Origin: Roseovarius sp. A-2
Lineage (GTDB): Bacteria > Pseudomonadota > Alphaproteobacteria > Rhodobacterales > Rhodobacteraceae
NCBI RefSeq assembly: GCF_002072155.1
Contig: NZ_BDIY01000014.1
Coordinates: 33,174 to 97,173, forward strand
Reading direction: 5' to 3'
DNA: 64,000 nucleotides
The position numbers and the translations under genes were made by a program. The number at the start of each line of letters is the position of its first letter. Position 1 is the stretch's first letter. The notes under the pieces were generated by a model that did not search any database, had not been told where the DNA came from, and was given only the letters and a program-made list of their open reading frames with translations. This document shows, one piece after another, positions 25,931-32,826 of this stretch.

Positions 25931-28471
25931 CTACCCGATCTTGTCACGCACCGTCAGCTGTGCGGCAGCAAGTCGCGCCACCGGAACCCGGAACGGCGAA
26001 CAGGACACGTAGGTGAATCCCGCATCCCGGCAGAAGGCAATCGATTCGGGATTGCCGCCATGCTCGCCGCAGATCGACAGGGTCACGTCTGGATTGGCTG
26101 CGCGACCGCGCTCTGCGCCGATCTTGAGCAACTCGCCCACCCCGTCGATATCGAGCATGTGAAACGGGTCCTCGGGATAGACCCCCTGCTTGACATAGTC
26201 CGACATGAAGCGGCCTGCATCGTCGCGCGACAGGCCATAGGTCATCTGCGTGAGATCATTGGTGCCAAAGCTCAGGAACGAGACCAGATGCGCAAATTCG
26301 CCCGCGCGCAGGCAGGCGCGTGGCGTCTCTACCATGACCCCCAGACGATAGGCGAAATCGCGCCCGGTCTCGTTGCGCACGGCGGCGGCGACCGCGTCGA
26401 CGCGGGTCTTGACCAGTTCGACCTCGCGCTTAGCGCTGACCAGCGGGATCATGATCTCGGGCACCACCGGCGCGCCGTCCTTGCTCGCCTCCAGTGTCGC
26501 CTCGAAGATCGCCCGCGCCTGCATGTCGTAAATCTCGGGCACGGTGATGCCGAGACGCACGCCGCGCATGCCCAGCATGGGATTGTATTCGCTCAGCGCC
26601 TCGACCCGCCGGGTCACATCCGAGAGCGGCAGATCAAGCGCCTCGGCCAGTTGCAGATGGCCTGCGCGATCGGTCGGCAGGAACTCGTGCAGCGGCGGGT
26701 CAAAGAGCCGGATGCAGACCGGCAATCCGTGCATGATCCGAAAGAGCGCGGCCAGATCCTCGCGCTGCATCGGCAAGAGGCGTTCCAGCACGGCGGCCCG
26801 GTCCTCGCTCGCATCGGCAAAGATCATCTCGCGCATCACCGTCAGCCGGTCGGTCTCGAAGAACATGTGCTCGGTCCGGCACAGACCGATACCGCGCGCG
26901 TTGAAATTGCGCGCCGTCTCGGCATCGGCGGCGGTGTCGGCATTGGCGCGGACGGCGATGTCGCGGACATTGTCGGCCCAGCTCATGAAGGTCTGGAACG
27001 ATCCGTCGCGCGCCACCTCGAGCAGCGGGGCCTCGCCAGCCAGGACGATCCCGTTGGTGCCGTCGATGGTGAGCATCTCACCGGCCTTGACGACGCGCCC
27101 GCCGGGCATGGTCAACTGCTTGCGCCGCGACTGGAAATGGATCTCGGAGGCGCCCACTACGCAAGGAAGGCCGATGCCGCGCCCGATCACCGCCGCGTGG
27201 CTGGTCATGCCGCCGCGTTCGGTCAGCACGCCCGCCGCGGCATGCATGCCACGGATATCCTCGGGACTGGTCTCGCGCCGCACCAGGATGCAGGCCTCGC
27301 CGCGCGCCTGGGCTGCCTGCGCCTCGGCGGCGGAAAACACCACCCGGCCCGACGCCGCCCCGGGGCTTGCCGCGATGCCGCGCGCCAGCACGTCGCGCTC
27401 GGCCTCAGGATCGACCTGCCGGTGCAAAAGTTCGTTGAGCGCGCGCGGTTCGACCCGCATCAGCGCTTCCTCGTGACTGATGATACCGTCCTCGGCTAGT
27501 GCGACCGCGATGCTCACCGCCGCGCGGCCATTGCGCGCCACGCGCAGCCCGTCGAGCAGCCAGACCTTACCGTTCTCGATGGTGAACTCCGCCTGCATCT
27601 CCTCGCGCAGATTTTCACGCATCAGCGCGGCATAGGCCTTGATCTCGGCGAATGCGTCAGGGGCCAGCTCCTCTAGCGAGGGCCCGCGCGTGTCGCGTTC
27701 GAGATAGAGCGCATCCGCGCCGCGTTCGAGCGCATCGCGGCCCTGACTCTGGCTCAGGTAGCGTCCTGTGATCTGGCGCGCGCCGGTCTGACTGTTCACG
27801 AGTTGCATCACGCCCGAGCCGCATTCCCCCTCGCCAAGACCCAACGCCAGTTCCTGCACCACAAGGCCGAGGCCTGCATCGGCGGGCGCACCCTTGGCCT
27901 GACGCAGAAGGCGCGCGGTCGTCCCCCCCCAGGCCCGCGCCATGGAGCGCAGCACCTCAGACAGCTGCACCGCCGGCTCCTGCGGGAATTCCTCGTCGGT
28001 CTCGGCCTCATAGGCGCGCAGCGCCCGGGGCAGCCCGGTTACCGGGTCCTCGGGAACATCCTCGAAGATATCCGGGTCGAGCCGCGCCACATGGACCGCG
28101 TAGGATTGCACGAAGCGCAGGTAGATCTCAGCCGCCGCCCGGGTGCCGATGCGTTCCGCCAGATCCTTGAGACGCGCGTCGTTGATGCCGATGTTCAGGA
28201 CCGCTCCTGGTCCGCCCCAATCGGGGTCTTCCGAGGACGGGCGCACGCAGAGCAGCGGCACCTCGCCAAAGGGTTCCAGCAGCGCCGCCATGTCGGGCAA
28301 CTCGCCCGCCGCGATGCGATGTACCGCCTGAAACGACAGCGCGATGGTGCGCGGTACCGGCAGGTCGAGCCGCACCAGCCGTTGCAGGCATTTTGCACGC
28401 CCCCCGTGGGTATTGGCATTCACCGGAGAGGTGGGGGTGATGAGCGTGATATGCGGGTCGTCTTGCTGCAC
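25931..28471 (-). CDS. Pyruvate phosphate dikinase-like PEP-utilising protein with altered ATP-binding half
   Basis: An 846-residue protein, about 30 residues shorter than standard PPDK. The central phosphohistidine domain is intact with His425 in GGMTSHAA, and the C-terminal PEP/pyruvate barrel keeps SFGTNDLTQMTYGLSRDD and SICGEHGG. The N-terminal ATP-grasp half is divergent. Where PPDK has SMPGMMDTVLNLG this reads DWGGPGAVLNIG, and the ATP-site LQTR motif reads LDGLR. It may therefore use PEP without normal PPDK nucleotide chemistry, or be a distinct family. The start is GTG 28471, with AGGAAAGG 7 nt upstream; an ATG lead-in further upstream lies within tandem repeats and looks spurious. 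In PPDK the reaction is ATP + pyruvate + Pi to AMP + PEP + PPi. Confidence 0.8.
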   Translation of the reverse strand: MQQDDPHITLITPTSPVNANTHGGRAKCLQRLVRLDLPVPRTIALSFQAVHRIAAGELPDMAALLEPFGEVPLLCVRPSSEDPDWGGPGAVLNIGINDARLKDLAERIGTRAAAEIYLRFVQSYAVHVARLDPDIFEDVPEDPVTGLPRALRAYEAETDEEFPQEPAVQLSEVLRSMARAWGGTTARLLRQAKGAPADAGLGLVVQELALGLGEGECGSGVMQLVNSQTGARQITGRYLSQSQGRDALERGADALYLERDTRGPSLEELAPDAFAEIKAYAALMRENLREEMQAEFTIENGKVWLLDGLRVARNGRAAVSIAVALAEDGIISHEEALMRVEPRALNELLHRQVDPEAERDVLARGIAASPGAASGRVVFSAAEAQAAQARGEACILVRRETSPEDIRGMHAAAGVLTERGGMTSHAAVIGRGIGLPCVVGASEIHFQSRRKQLTMPGGRVVKAGEMLTIDGTNGIVLAGEAPLLEVARDGSFQTFMSWADNVRDIAVRANADTAADAETARNFNARGIGLCRTEHMFFETDRLTVMREMIFADASEDRAAVLERLLPMQREDLAALFRIMHGLPVCIRLFDPPLHEFLPTDRAGHLQLAEALDLPLSDVTRRVEALSEYNPMLGMRGVRLGITVPEIYDMQARAIFEATLEASKDGAPVVPEIMIPLVSAKREVELVKTRVDAVAAAVRNETGRDFAYRLGVMVETPRACLRAGEFAHLVSFLSFGTNDLTQMTYGLSRDDAGRFMSDYVKQGVYPEDPFHMLDIDGVGELLKIGAERGRAANPDVTLSICGEHGGNPESIAFCRDAGFTYVSCSPFRVPVARLAAAQLTVRDKIG

Positions 28472-28499
28472 TGCGGCACCTTTCCTTTGTCCGCACCAT

Positions 28500-28592
28500 A
28501 CGCCGCACGGCGCGCAAGGCAAGGGAAAGGACGCCGCACGGCGCGCAAGGCAAGGGAAAGGACGCCGCACGGCGCGCAAGGCAAGGGAAAGG
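28500..28592. repeat. Three perfect 31-bp tandem repeats upstream of the PPDK-like gene
   Basis: The unit begins ACGCCGCACGGCGCGCAAGG and ends AAGGGAAAGG. Copies lie at 28500-28530, 28531-28561 and 28562-28592 without a single difference. Each copy contains a small hairpin CGCC-GCAC-GGCG and an AAGGCAAGGGAAAGG purine tract. It begins 28 bp upstream of the GTG start, on the promoter/leader side. The perfect identity points to recent slippage expansion, so copy number may vary between strains and could affect expression. Confidence 0.9.
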
Positions 28593-28723
28593 ACTACGGA
28601 TATGGGACAGGGCGAGGATGTGACGAAGGAAGGCGGATAGTTTGGCCTTCCGCGATGCGTTTCGCGCGTGATGCGGCGACGGTAACTCGAGACCAAAAGC
28701 CGCCGCATCAGACCAACACGACC

Positions 28724-29662
28724 CTACTGTGCGAGCGCCGCATCCACGATCGGCTGCCACGTCTCCTCATTGGTGGCGCGCCACTCGCCGGCAACTTCGG
28801 CCACGGGGCGGCCGTCCTGCTCGACCGCGCGCAGCAGCGCCTCCTGCGTTTCTGTATCGAGCTGGAAATCTTCCAGCATGTACCACGCGGCGGGCCATTT
28901 GATCTTGGTGCCCTTGATCACCGTCTTCACTGCGGATAGCGAAGGTATGCCGCAATCGCCGGGCAGGTCCGGGTTCGGGCCCCAGCTTGGGGTCTCGTAA
29001 CAGGCGGCCTCTGCCGTGGGCAGGGTGACGAAGCGCAGATCCTGTGCAGCGACCGCCCAATGCGGCCGCCAGAACATAACCAGAGCGTTCTCGCCGGAGG
29101 TGCTCGCCTCGGTCAGGGTTTGCGCCAGATCGGTCTCGGTGGCGGCGGGGCGCACCTCGAAGGGCAGGCCCATGGCCTCGATGATGCTGGCGGCGGGGCC
29201 GTCCCATGCCTCGGGATAGTCGGTCACCACCAGACCCGAGAGGGCGGCGCAATCGCGCAGCGCCTCCCAGTCGGGCAGGCCGGGGCAGGTCGCCTCCATA
29301 TGCGCGGGATAGGCAAGGCCCTCGGACAGGGTCACGCCCAGTTCGCCCATGTCCTGCAAGTCACCGTCAAGGATCATGTCGCGGTAATTGGCCGGGGCGC
29401 TGGCCTCCCAGACCTCGAGATTGACGTCGATGCGGCCCTGTTTCATGTCGCTGAACACGCGCATCTGCTCGGCCTCGACATACTCGACCGCGTAGCCCAT
29501 GGCGGTGAGCACTTCACCGGCCACATGGGCGGTGATCCGTGCCCCGGTCTCGGGCAAGAGCGCCAGCTTGATCGCGGTGTCGGTATGGCCAAGCTCTGCG
29601 GCATGGCTGGCCATGGGAAGGGTCAGGCCGACAACGGCGAGGGCGTGGATTTTGGACGGCAT
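28724..29662 (-). CDS. Glycine betaine/carnitine-type ABC transporter substrate-binding protein
   Basis: A 312-residue periplasmic binding protein of the OpuAC/ProX family, with a signal peptide (residues 1 to about 22, ending ASHAAE). Aromatic residues typical of quaternary-amine cages are abundant (LEVWEASAPANYRD, FWRPHWAV, WPAAWYML). ATG 29662 has CAGGAGC before it. No permease or ATPase gene is adjacent, so it is an orphan component here. Proximity to the carnitine-type catabolic operon (2 kb away) suggests its ligand is carnitine, gamma-butyrobetaine or glycine betaine; that is inference. Confidence 0.85.
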   Translation of the reverse strand: MPSKIHALAVVGLTLPMASHAAELGHTDTAIKLALLPETGARITAHVAGEVLTAMGYAVEYVEAEQMRVFSDMKQGRIDVNLEVWEASAPANYRDMILDGDLQDMGELGVTLSEGLAYPAHMEATCPGLPDWEALRDCAALSGLVVTDYPEAWDGPAASIIEAMGLPFEVRPAATETDLAQTLTEASTSGENALVMFWRPHWAVAAQDLRFVTLPTAEAACYETPSWGPNPDLPGDCGIPSLSAVKTVIKGTKIKWPAAWYMLEDFQLDTETQEALLRAVEQDGRPVAEVAGEWRATNEETWQPIVDAALAQ

Positions 29663-29948
29663 TTCAAGCTCCTGATGCAATACTGGGCGCGTGGCCCGCA
29701 TGGGTCAAACGTTTGGATCGGGACGCAGGGTGCTGAAAAGCGTTTGCGAGTAATGTGACGGCGCTTCCCGAATCGCGGGCAAGATAGCATGCGCGTCGGG
29801 CGGCGCACCCTTTTTCTGGCACCGGGCAAACCGGCACGTCTGGCGGTATGGCAGATGTTCAAACCGCAGGGCCGATCTGATAGGATGTGGTCGGTGCAGA
29901 TGTCGCTGCGTTCCGTTGGCGATGGCCGCGACAGGCAAGGGGGCCGAG

Positions 29949-30644
29949 GTGAAAAATCCGATCAAAAGACCGGGACTGCTGGCTCTGATGCTCGTCCTGC
30001 TGATGGGCCTGATCGGGCCCGGCACGCGCGCCGCAGAGGACGGCGCACCGCGCGCCGGGCTGATGTGGAACCGGACCGGCCTGCCTGCCGTCTTCCCGCT
30101 TCAGGTCAAGAGCCCGCCGGGCCGCGATTATTTCCTGCGATTGATCGAAGTCGAGACCGGAGACGCCGCACTCGCCGCCTATATCGAGGGCGGTGCGTTC
30201 TTCCGCGTGTTGGTGCCGCCGGGCACCTTTCGCCTGATATTTGCCGCCGGAACGGGCTGGCGTGGCGAGGACGACCTCTTTGGCCCGGGCGAGGCCACGC
30301 AGGTTTTCGAACTACGCCGCCCGCTGACCTTCGAAACCCGGGGGCTGGACACCAAGGCCGGACATATCGTGCGCCTGATCGAGCGGCCGTCCGGTGAGAT
30401 CCTCGAGGCTGCGGTGAAGGGGCAGGCGATCTGTCAGCGGTTCCGGCTGTCCTTGCCGATGTCGATCCATTCCGAGCAGACCAGAACGCGGCATTTCCGC
30501 CATAACCCCGGCCATATCGGCCTGTCCTCGCACGACGTGTCGCGCCTCGGGCCGAGGCTGGCTGATCCGCTACGGAACCACGACCGGTTTCACCGCTCCT
30601 TCGCGGGCCCGCGCCGGGATGTGCGGTCGCGCTATTGCGGCTGA
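29949..30644 (+). CDS. Secreted protein of unknown family, 3' end probably frameshifted
   Basis: About 231 residues as read. GTG 29949 has AAGGGGG 5 nt upstream and gives a clear signal peptide (MKNPIKRPGLLALMLVLLMG, with TRAAED after it); ATG 29922 is an alternative. The middle (YFLRLIEVETGDAALAAYIE, FFRVLVPPGTFRLIFAAG) is protein-like, resembling secreted beta-rich proteins. From about residue 175 the reading becomes Arg/His-rich and unlike protein. In a neighbouring frame the DNA near 30559-30600 reads GWLIRYGTTTGFTAP, and in the third frame LLRGPAPGCAVALLRL follows, so one or two indels are likely. It ends overlapping the convergent regulator gene by 13 bp. Function unknown. Confidence 0.55.
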   Translation: MKNPIKRPGLLALMLVLLMGLIGPGTRAAEDGAPRAGLMWNRTGLPAVFPLQVKSPPGRDYFLRLIEVETGDAALAAYIEGGAFFRVLVPPGTFRLIFAAGTGWRGEDDLFGPGEATQVFELRRPLTFETRGLDTKAGHIVRLIERPSGEILEAAVKGQAICQRFRLSLPMSIHSEQTRTRHFRHNPGHIGLSSHDVSRLGPRLADPLRNHDRFHRSFAGPRRDVRSRYCG

Positions 30645-31561
30645 CCGGCGCGCAATTGCCGGGGTGACAGGCCAAAGGCACGCCGGAACATGCGCGTCAT
30701 CGCCGAGGCATCGTCATAGCCCACGCGCGCCGCGATTTCGGCCACCGATAGCGGCGTGCCCTTGACTAGCCGGTAAGCCTCGGACATGCGGATCAGGGCA
30801 TAGATCCCCTGCGGCGACCGCCCCGAGGCGGTAACGCAGCGTTGTTCGAGGCCGCGCTGGCTGAGCGCGAGGCGGCGGGCGATCTCGGGGATCGGCAGCG
30901 GTTGCTCGATATGGCGGCGCATCAGCGCGGCGGCGGCGCGCACCACCCGGTCGCCCGACATGCCCGGCGGGCAGGGCGCGTCGGCGGGCCGCTCCCCATG
31001 CATGAAGAGCGCCGCCACATCAAGGCTGAGCATCGCGTCGTGATGCTGGGCAATCAGTTCCAGCATCAACTCCATCGTGGTCGAGGCGCCGCCGCAGCTC
31101 AGCCGGTCGCGGTCGATGACGAAACGGTCGCTGACCACCTCTACCTCGGGATGGGCTTCCTCGAATTCGGTCAGAACGTCCCAATGCGAGGTCGCGCGGT
31201 AGCCGTCCATCAGCCCCGCCGCCGCCAGCAGGAGGCTGCCGGTATCGAGCCCCACAAGGTTGCCGCAGCGCGCCGCAGCACCACGCAACCGGCGCAGGAC
31301 GCCAGGCTCGGTCAGGGCGCGGTGGCCATAGCTTGGCATGACAAAGAGATAATCGACGTGCGGCATGTCCGAGAGCCGTAGCATCGGTGTCACCGGCAGG
31401 CCGCTCGATGACAGCACCGTGCCCCCATCAAGGCCGATGAAGTGCCAATCATAGAGATCGCGGCCCGCCAGCGTGTTGGCGGCGCGCAGCGGCTCGACCG
31501 CGTTGGCAAGGCACAGGTTGGAAAAGCTGGGAAAGAGGAGGATCGCGACCTGGCGTTGCAT
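30632..31561 (-). CDS. GlxA/CdhR-type AraC family regulator
   Basis: A 309-residue regulator with an N-terminal DJ-1/PfpI-like amidotransferase domain (residues about 5-175) and a C-terminal AraC double HTH (residues about 215-305: PIPEIARRLALSQRGLEQRC and SVAEIAARVGYDDASAMTRMFRRAF). This architecture includes CdhR, which activates carnitine catabolism, and GbdR, which responds to glycine betaine. It is divergent from the carnitine-type operon with 99 bp between, and is therefore its likely activator. The exact effector cannot be read from sequence. Confidence 0.88.
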   Translation of the reverse strand: MQRQVAILLFPSFSNLCLANAVEPLRAANTLAGRDLYDWHFIGLDGGTVLSSSGLPVTPMLRLSDMPHVDYLFVMPSYGHRALTEPGVLRRLRGAAARCGNLVGLDTGSLLLAAAGLMDGYRATSHWDVLTEFEEAHPEVEVVSDRFVIDRDRLSCGGASTTMELMLELIAQHHDAMLSLDVAALFMHGERPADAPCPPGMSGDRVVRAAAALMRRHIEQPLPIPEIARRLALSQRGLEQRCVTASGRSPQGIYALIRMSEAYRLVKGTPLSVAEIAARVGYDDASAMTRMFRRAFGLSPRQLRAGQPQ

Positions 31562-31579
31562 CGGAAAATTTCGAATCCT

Positions 31580-31607
31580 GCATGATCTGGAGCATGTTCG
31601 GCATGAT
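31580..31607. promoter_or_regulatory. Three GCATGWT repeats between regulator and operon
   Basis: GCATGAT (31580), GCATGTT (31592) and GCATGAT (31601) are repeated in the same orientation within the 99-bp divergent promoter region. They could be half-sites for the GlxA/CdhR-type regulator. The spacing is unequal (12 and 9 nt), which weakens the case. Confidence 0.35.
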
Positions 31608-31660
31608 ACGGCTCGCTCCCGATGTCTAGCAATATCCTCAGGACAGAAGGGGAGTCAGCG

Positions 31661-32821
31661 ATGGATTTCGATCTGAGTGCCGAACAGGAGATGATCGTCT
31701 CGACGGTCCGCAGCTTTGTCGAGACCGAGATCTACCCACATGAGGCCGAGGTGGAGCGCCGGGGCGAGGTGCCGCCCGAGCTTGCCGCGGAGTTGCGCCG
31801 CAAGGTCATCGACATGGGCTTCTGGGCCTGCAATTTCCCCGAGGAGGTCGGCGGCGGCGGGCTCGGGCATCTCGATTTCGCGCTGGTCGAGCGTGAATTG
31901 GGGCGCGGCGCCATGGCGCTCACGCATTTCTTCGGGCGGCCGCAGAACATCCTGATGGCCTGCGCGGGCGATCAGCGCGAGCGTTACCTGCTTCCGGCGG
32001 TGCGCGGCGAGCGGATGGACGCGCTGGCGATGACCGAGCCCGATGCCGGGTCGGATGTGCGCGGCATGAAATGCACGGCGGTGCGCGACGGATCCGACTG
32101 GATCGTCAACGGCACCAAGCATTTCATCTCGGGCGCGGATCACGCGGATTTCTTTATCGTTTTCGTGGCGACGGGTGTTGACGAGACGGCGCATGGCCCG
32201 AAAAAGCGGATCACCTGTTTCCTCGTCGATCGCGGGCATCCCGGTTTTACCGTGCGCGACGGCTATCGCTCGGTCTCGCATCGCGGCTACAAGAACTGCA
32301 TCCTTGAATTCGACGATTGCCGCCTGCCGCAGGGCCAGGTCCTGGGTGAGGTCGATGGCGGGTTCGAGGTGATGAACACTTGGCTCTATGCCACCCGGAT
32401 CACCGTGGCGACGATGAGCGTCGGACGCGCGCGCCGGGTCTTTGACCTTGCGCTGCACCATGCCGCCGAGCGGCGGCAATTCGGCCAGCCGATCGCGAAA
32501 TTTCAGGGGGTCAGCTTTCAGATCGCCGACATGATCACCGAGATTGACGCCGCCGACTGGCTGACGCTCGCCGCCGCCTGGCGGCTTGACCGGGGCCTGC
32601 CCGCCAATCGCGAGATCGCCAGTGCCAAGCTCTATGCCTCGGAGATGCTGGCGCGAGTGACGGATGCGGCCTTGCAGATCCATGGCGGCATGGGGCTGAT
32701 GGACGATCTGCCCATCGAGCGGTTTTGGCGCGATGCGCGGGTCGAGCGGATCTGGGACGGCACCAGCGAGATCCAGCGCCATATCATCGGGCGGGACCTG
32801 TTCCGCCCGCTCGGGGCCTGA
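31661..32821 (+). CDS. Acyl-CoA dehydrogenase, probable gamma-butyrobetainyl-CoA/crotonobetainyl-CoA type
   Basis: A 386-residue FAD enzyme with the three-part ACAD fold. MTEPDAGSDVRGM and the FISGADHADFFIVF flavin region are clear, and the C-terminal block reads ALQIHGGMGLM. At the place where medium-chain enzymes keep the catalytic Glu in YEGT, this protein has Asp366 (IWDGTSEIQ), so the base may lie elsewhere in the fold, as in the isovaleryl-type enzymes. ATG 31661 follows GGGGAG. As the first gene of the operon it would oxidise the gamma-butyrobetaine thioester, or a related trimethylammonium acyl-CoA, to the enoyl-CoA. The family is certain; the substrate is inferred from neighbours. 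Confidence 0.85.
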   Translation: MDFDLSAEQEMIVSTVRSFVETEIYPHEAEVERRGEVPPELAAELRRKVIDMGFWACNFPEEVGGGGLGHLDFALVERELGRGAMALTHFFGRPQNILMACAGDQRERYLLPAVRGERMDALAMTEPDAGSDVRGMKCTAVRDGSDWIVNGTKHFISGADHADFFIVFVATGVDETAHGPKKRITCFLVDRGHPGFTVRDGYRSVSHRGYKNCILEFDDCRLPQGQVLGEVDGGFEVMNTWLYATRITVATMSVGRARRVFDLALHHAAERRQFGQPIAKFQGVSFQIADMITEIDAADWLTLAAAWRLDRGLPANREIASAKLYASEMLARVTDAALQIHGGMGLMDDLPIERFWRDARVERIWDGTSEIQRHIIGRDLFRPLGA

Positions 32822-32826
32822 ACACG

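Noticed and set aside
25952..27499. Long plus-strand open frames opposite the PPDK-like gene
   Set aside because: GC-rich antisense shadows; no motif, and the minus-strand protein is clearly homologous to a known family.
28500..28592. 31-bp repeats as a CRISPR array
   Set aside because: The copies are directly adjacent with no spacers, so this is a tandem repeat, not a CRISPR array.
29789..30397. Overlapping 202-residue plus-strand frame at the secreted protein locus
   Set aside because: It is the out-of-frame reading of the gene starting at 29949; the latter has a signal peptide and ribosome site.
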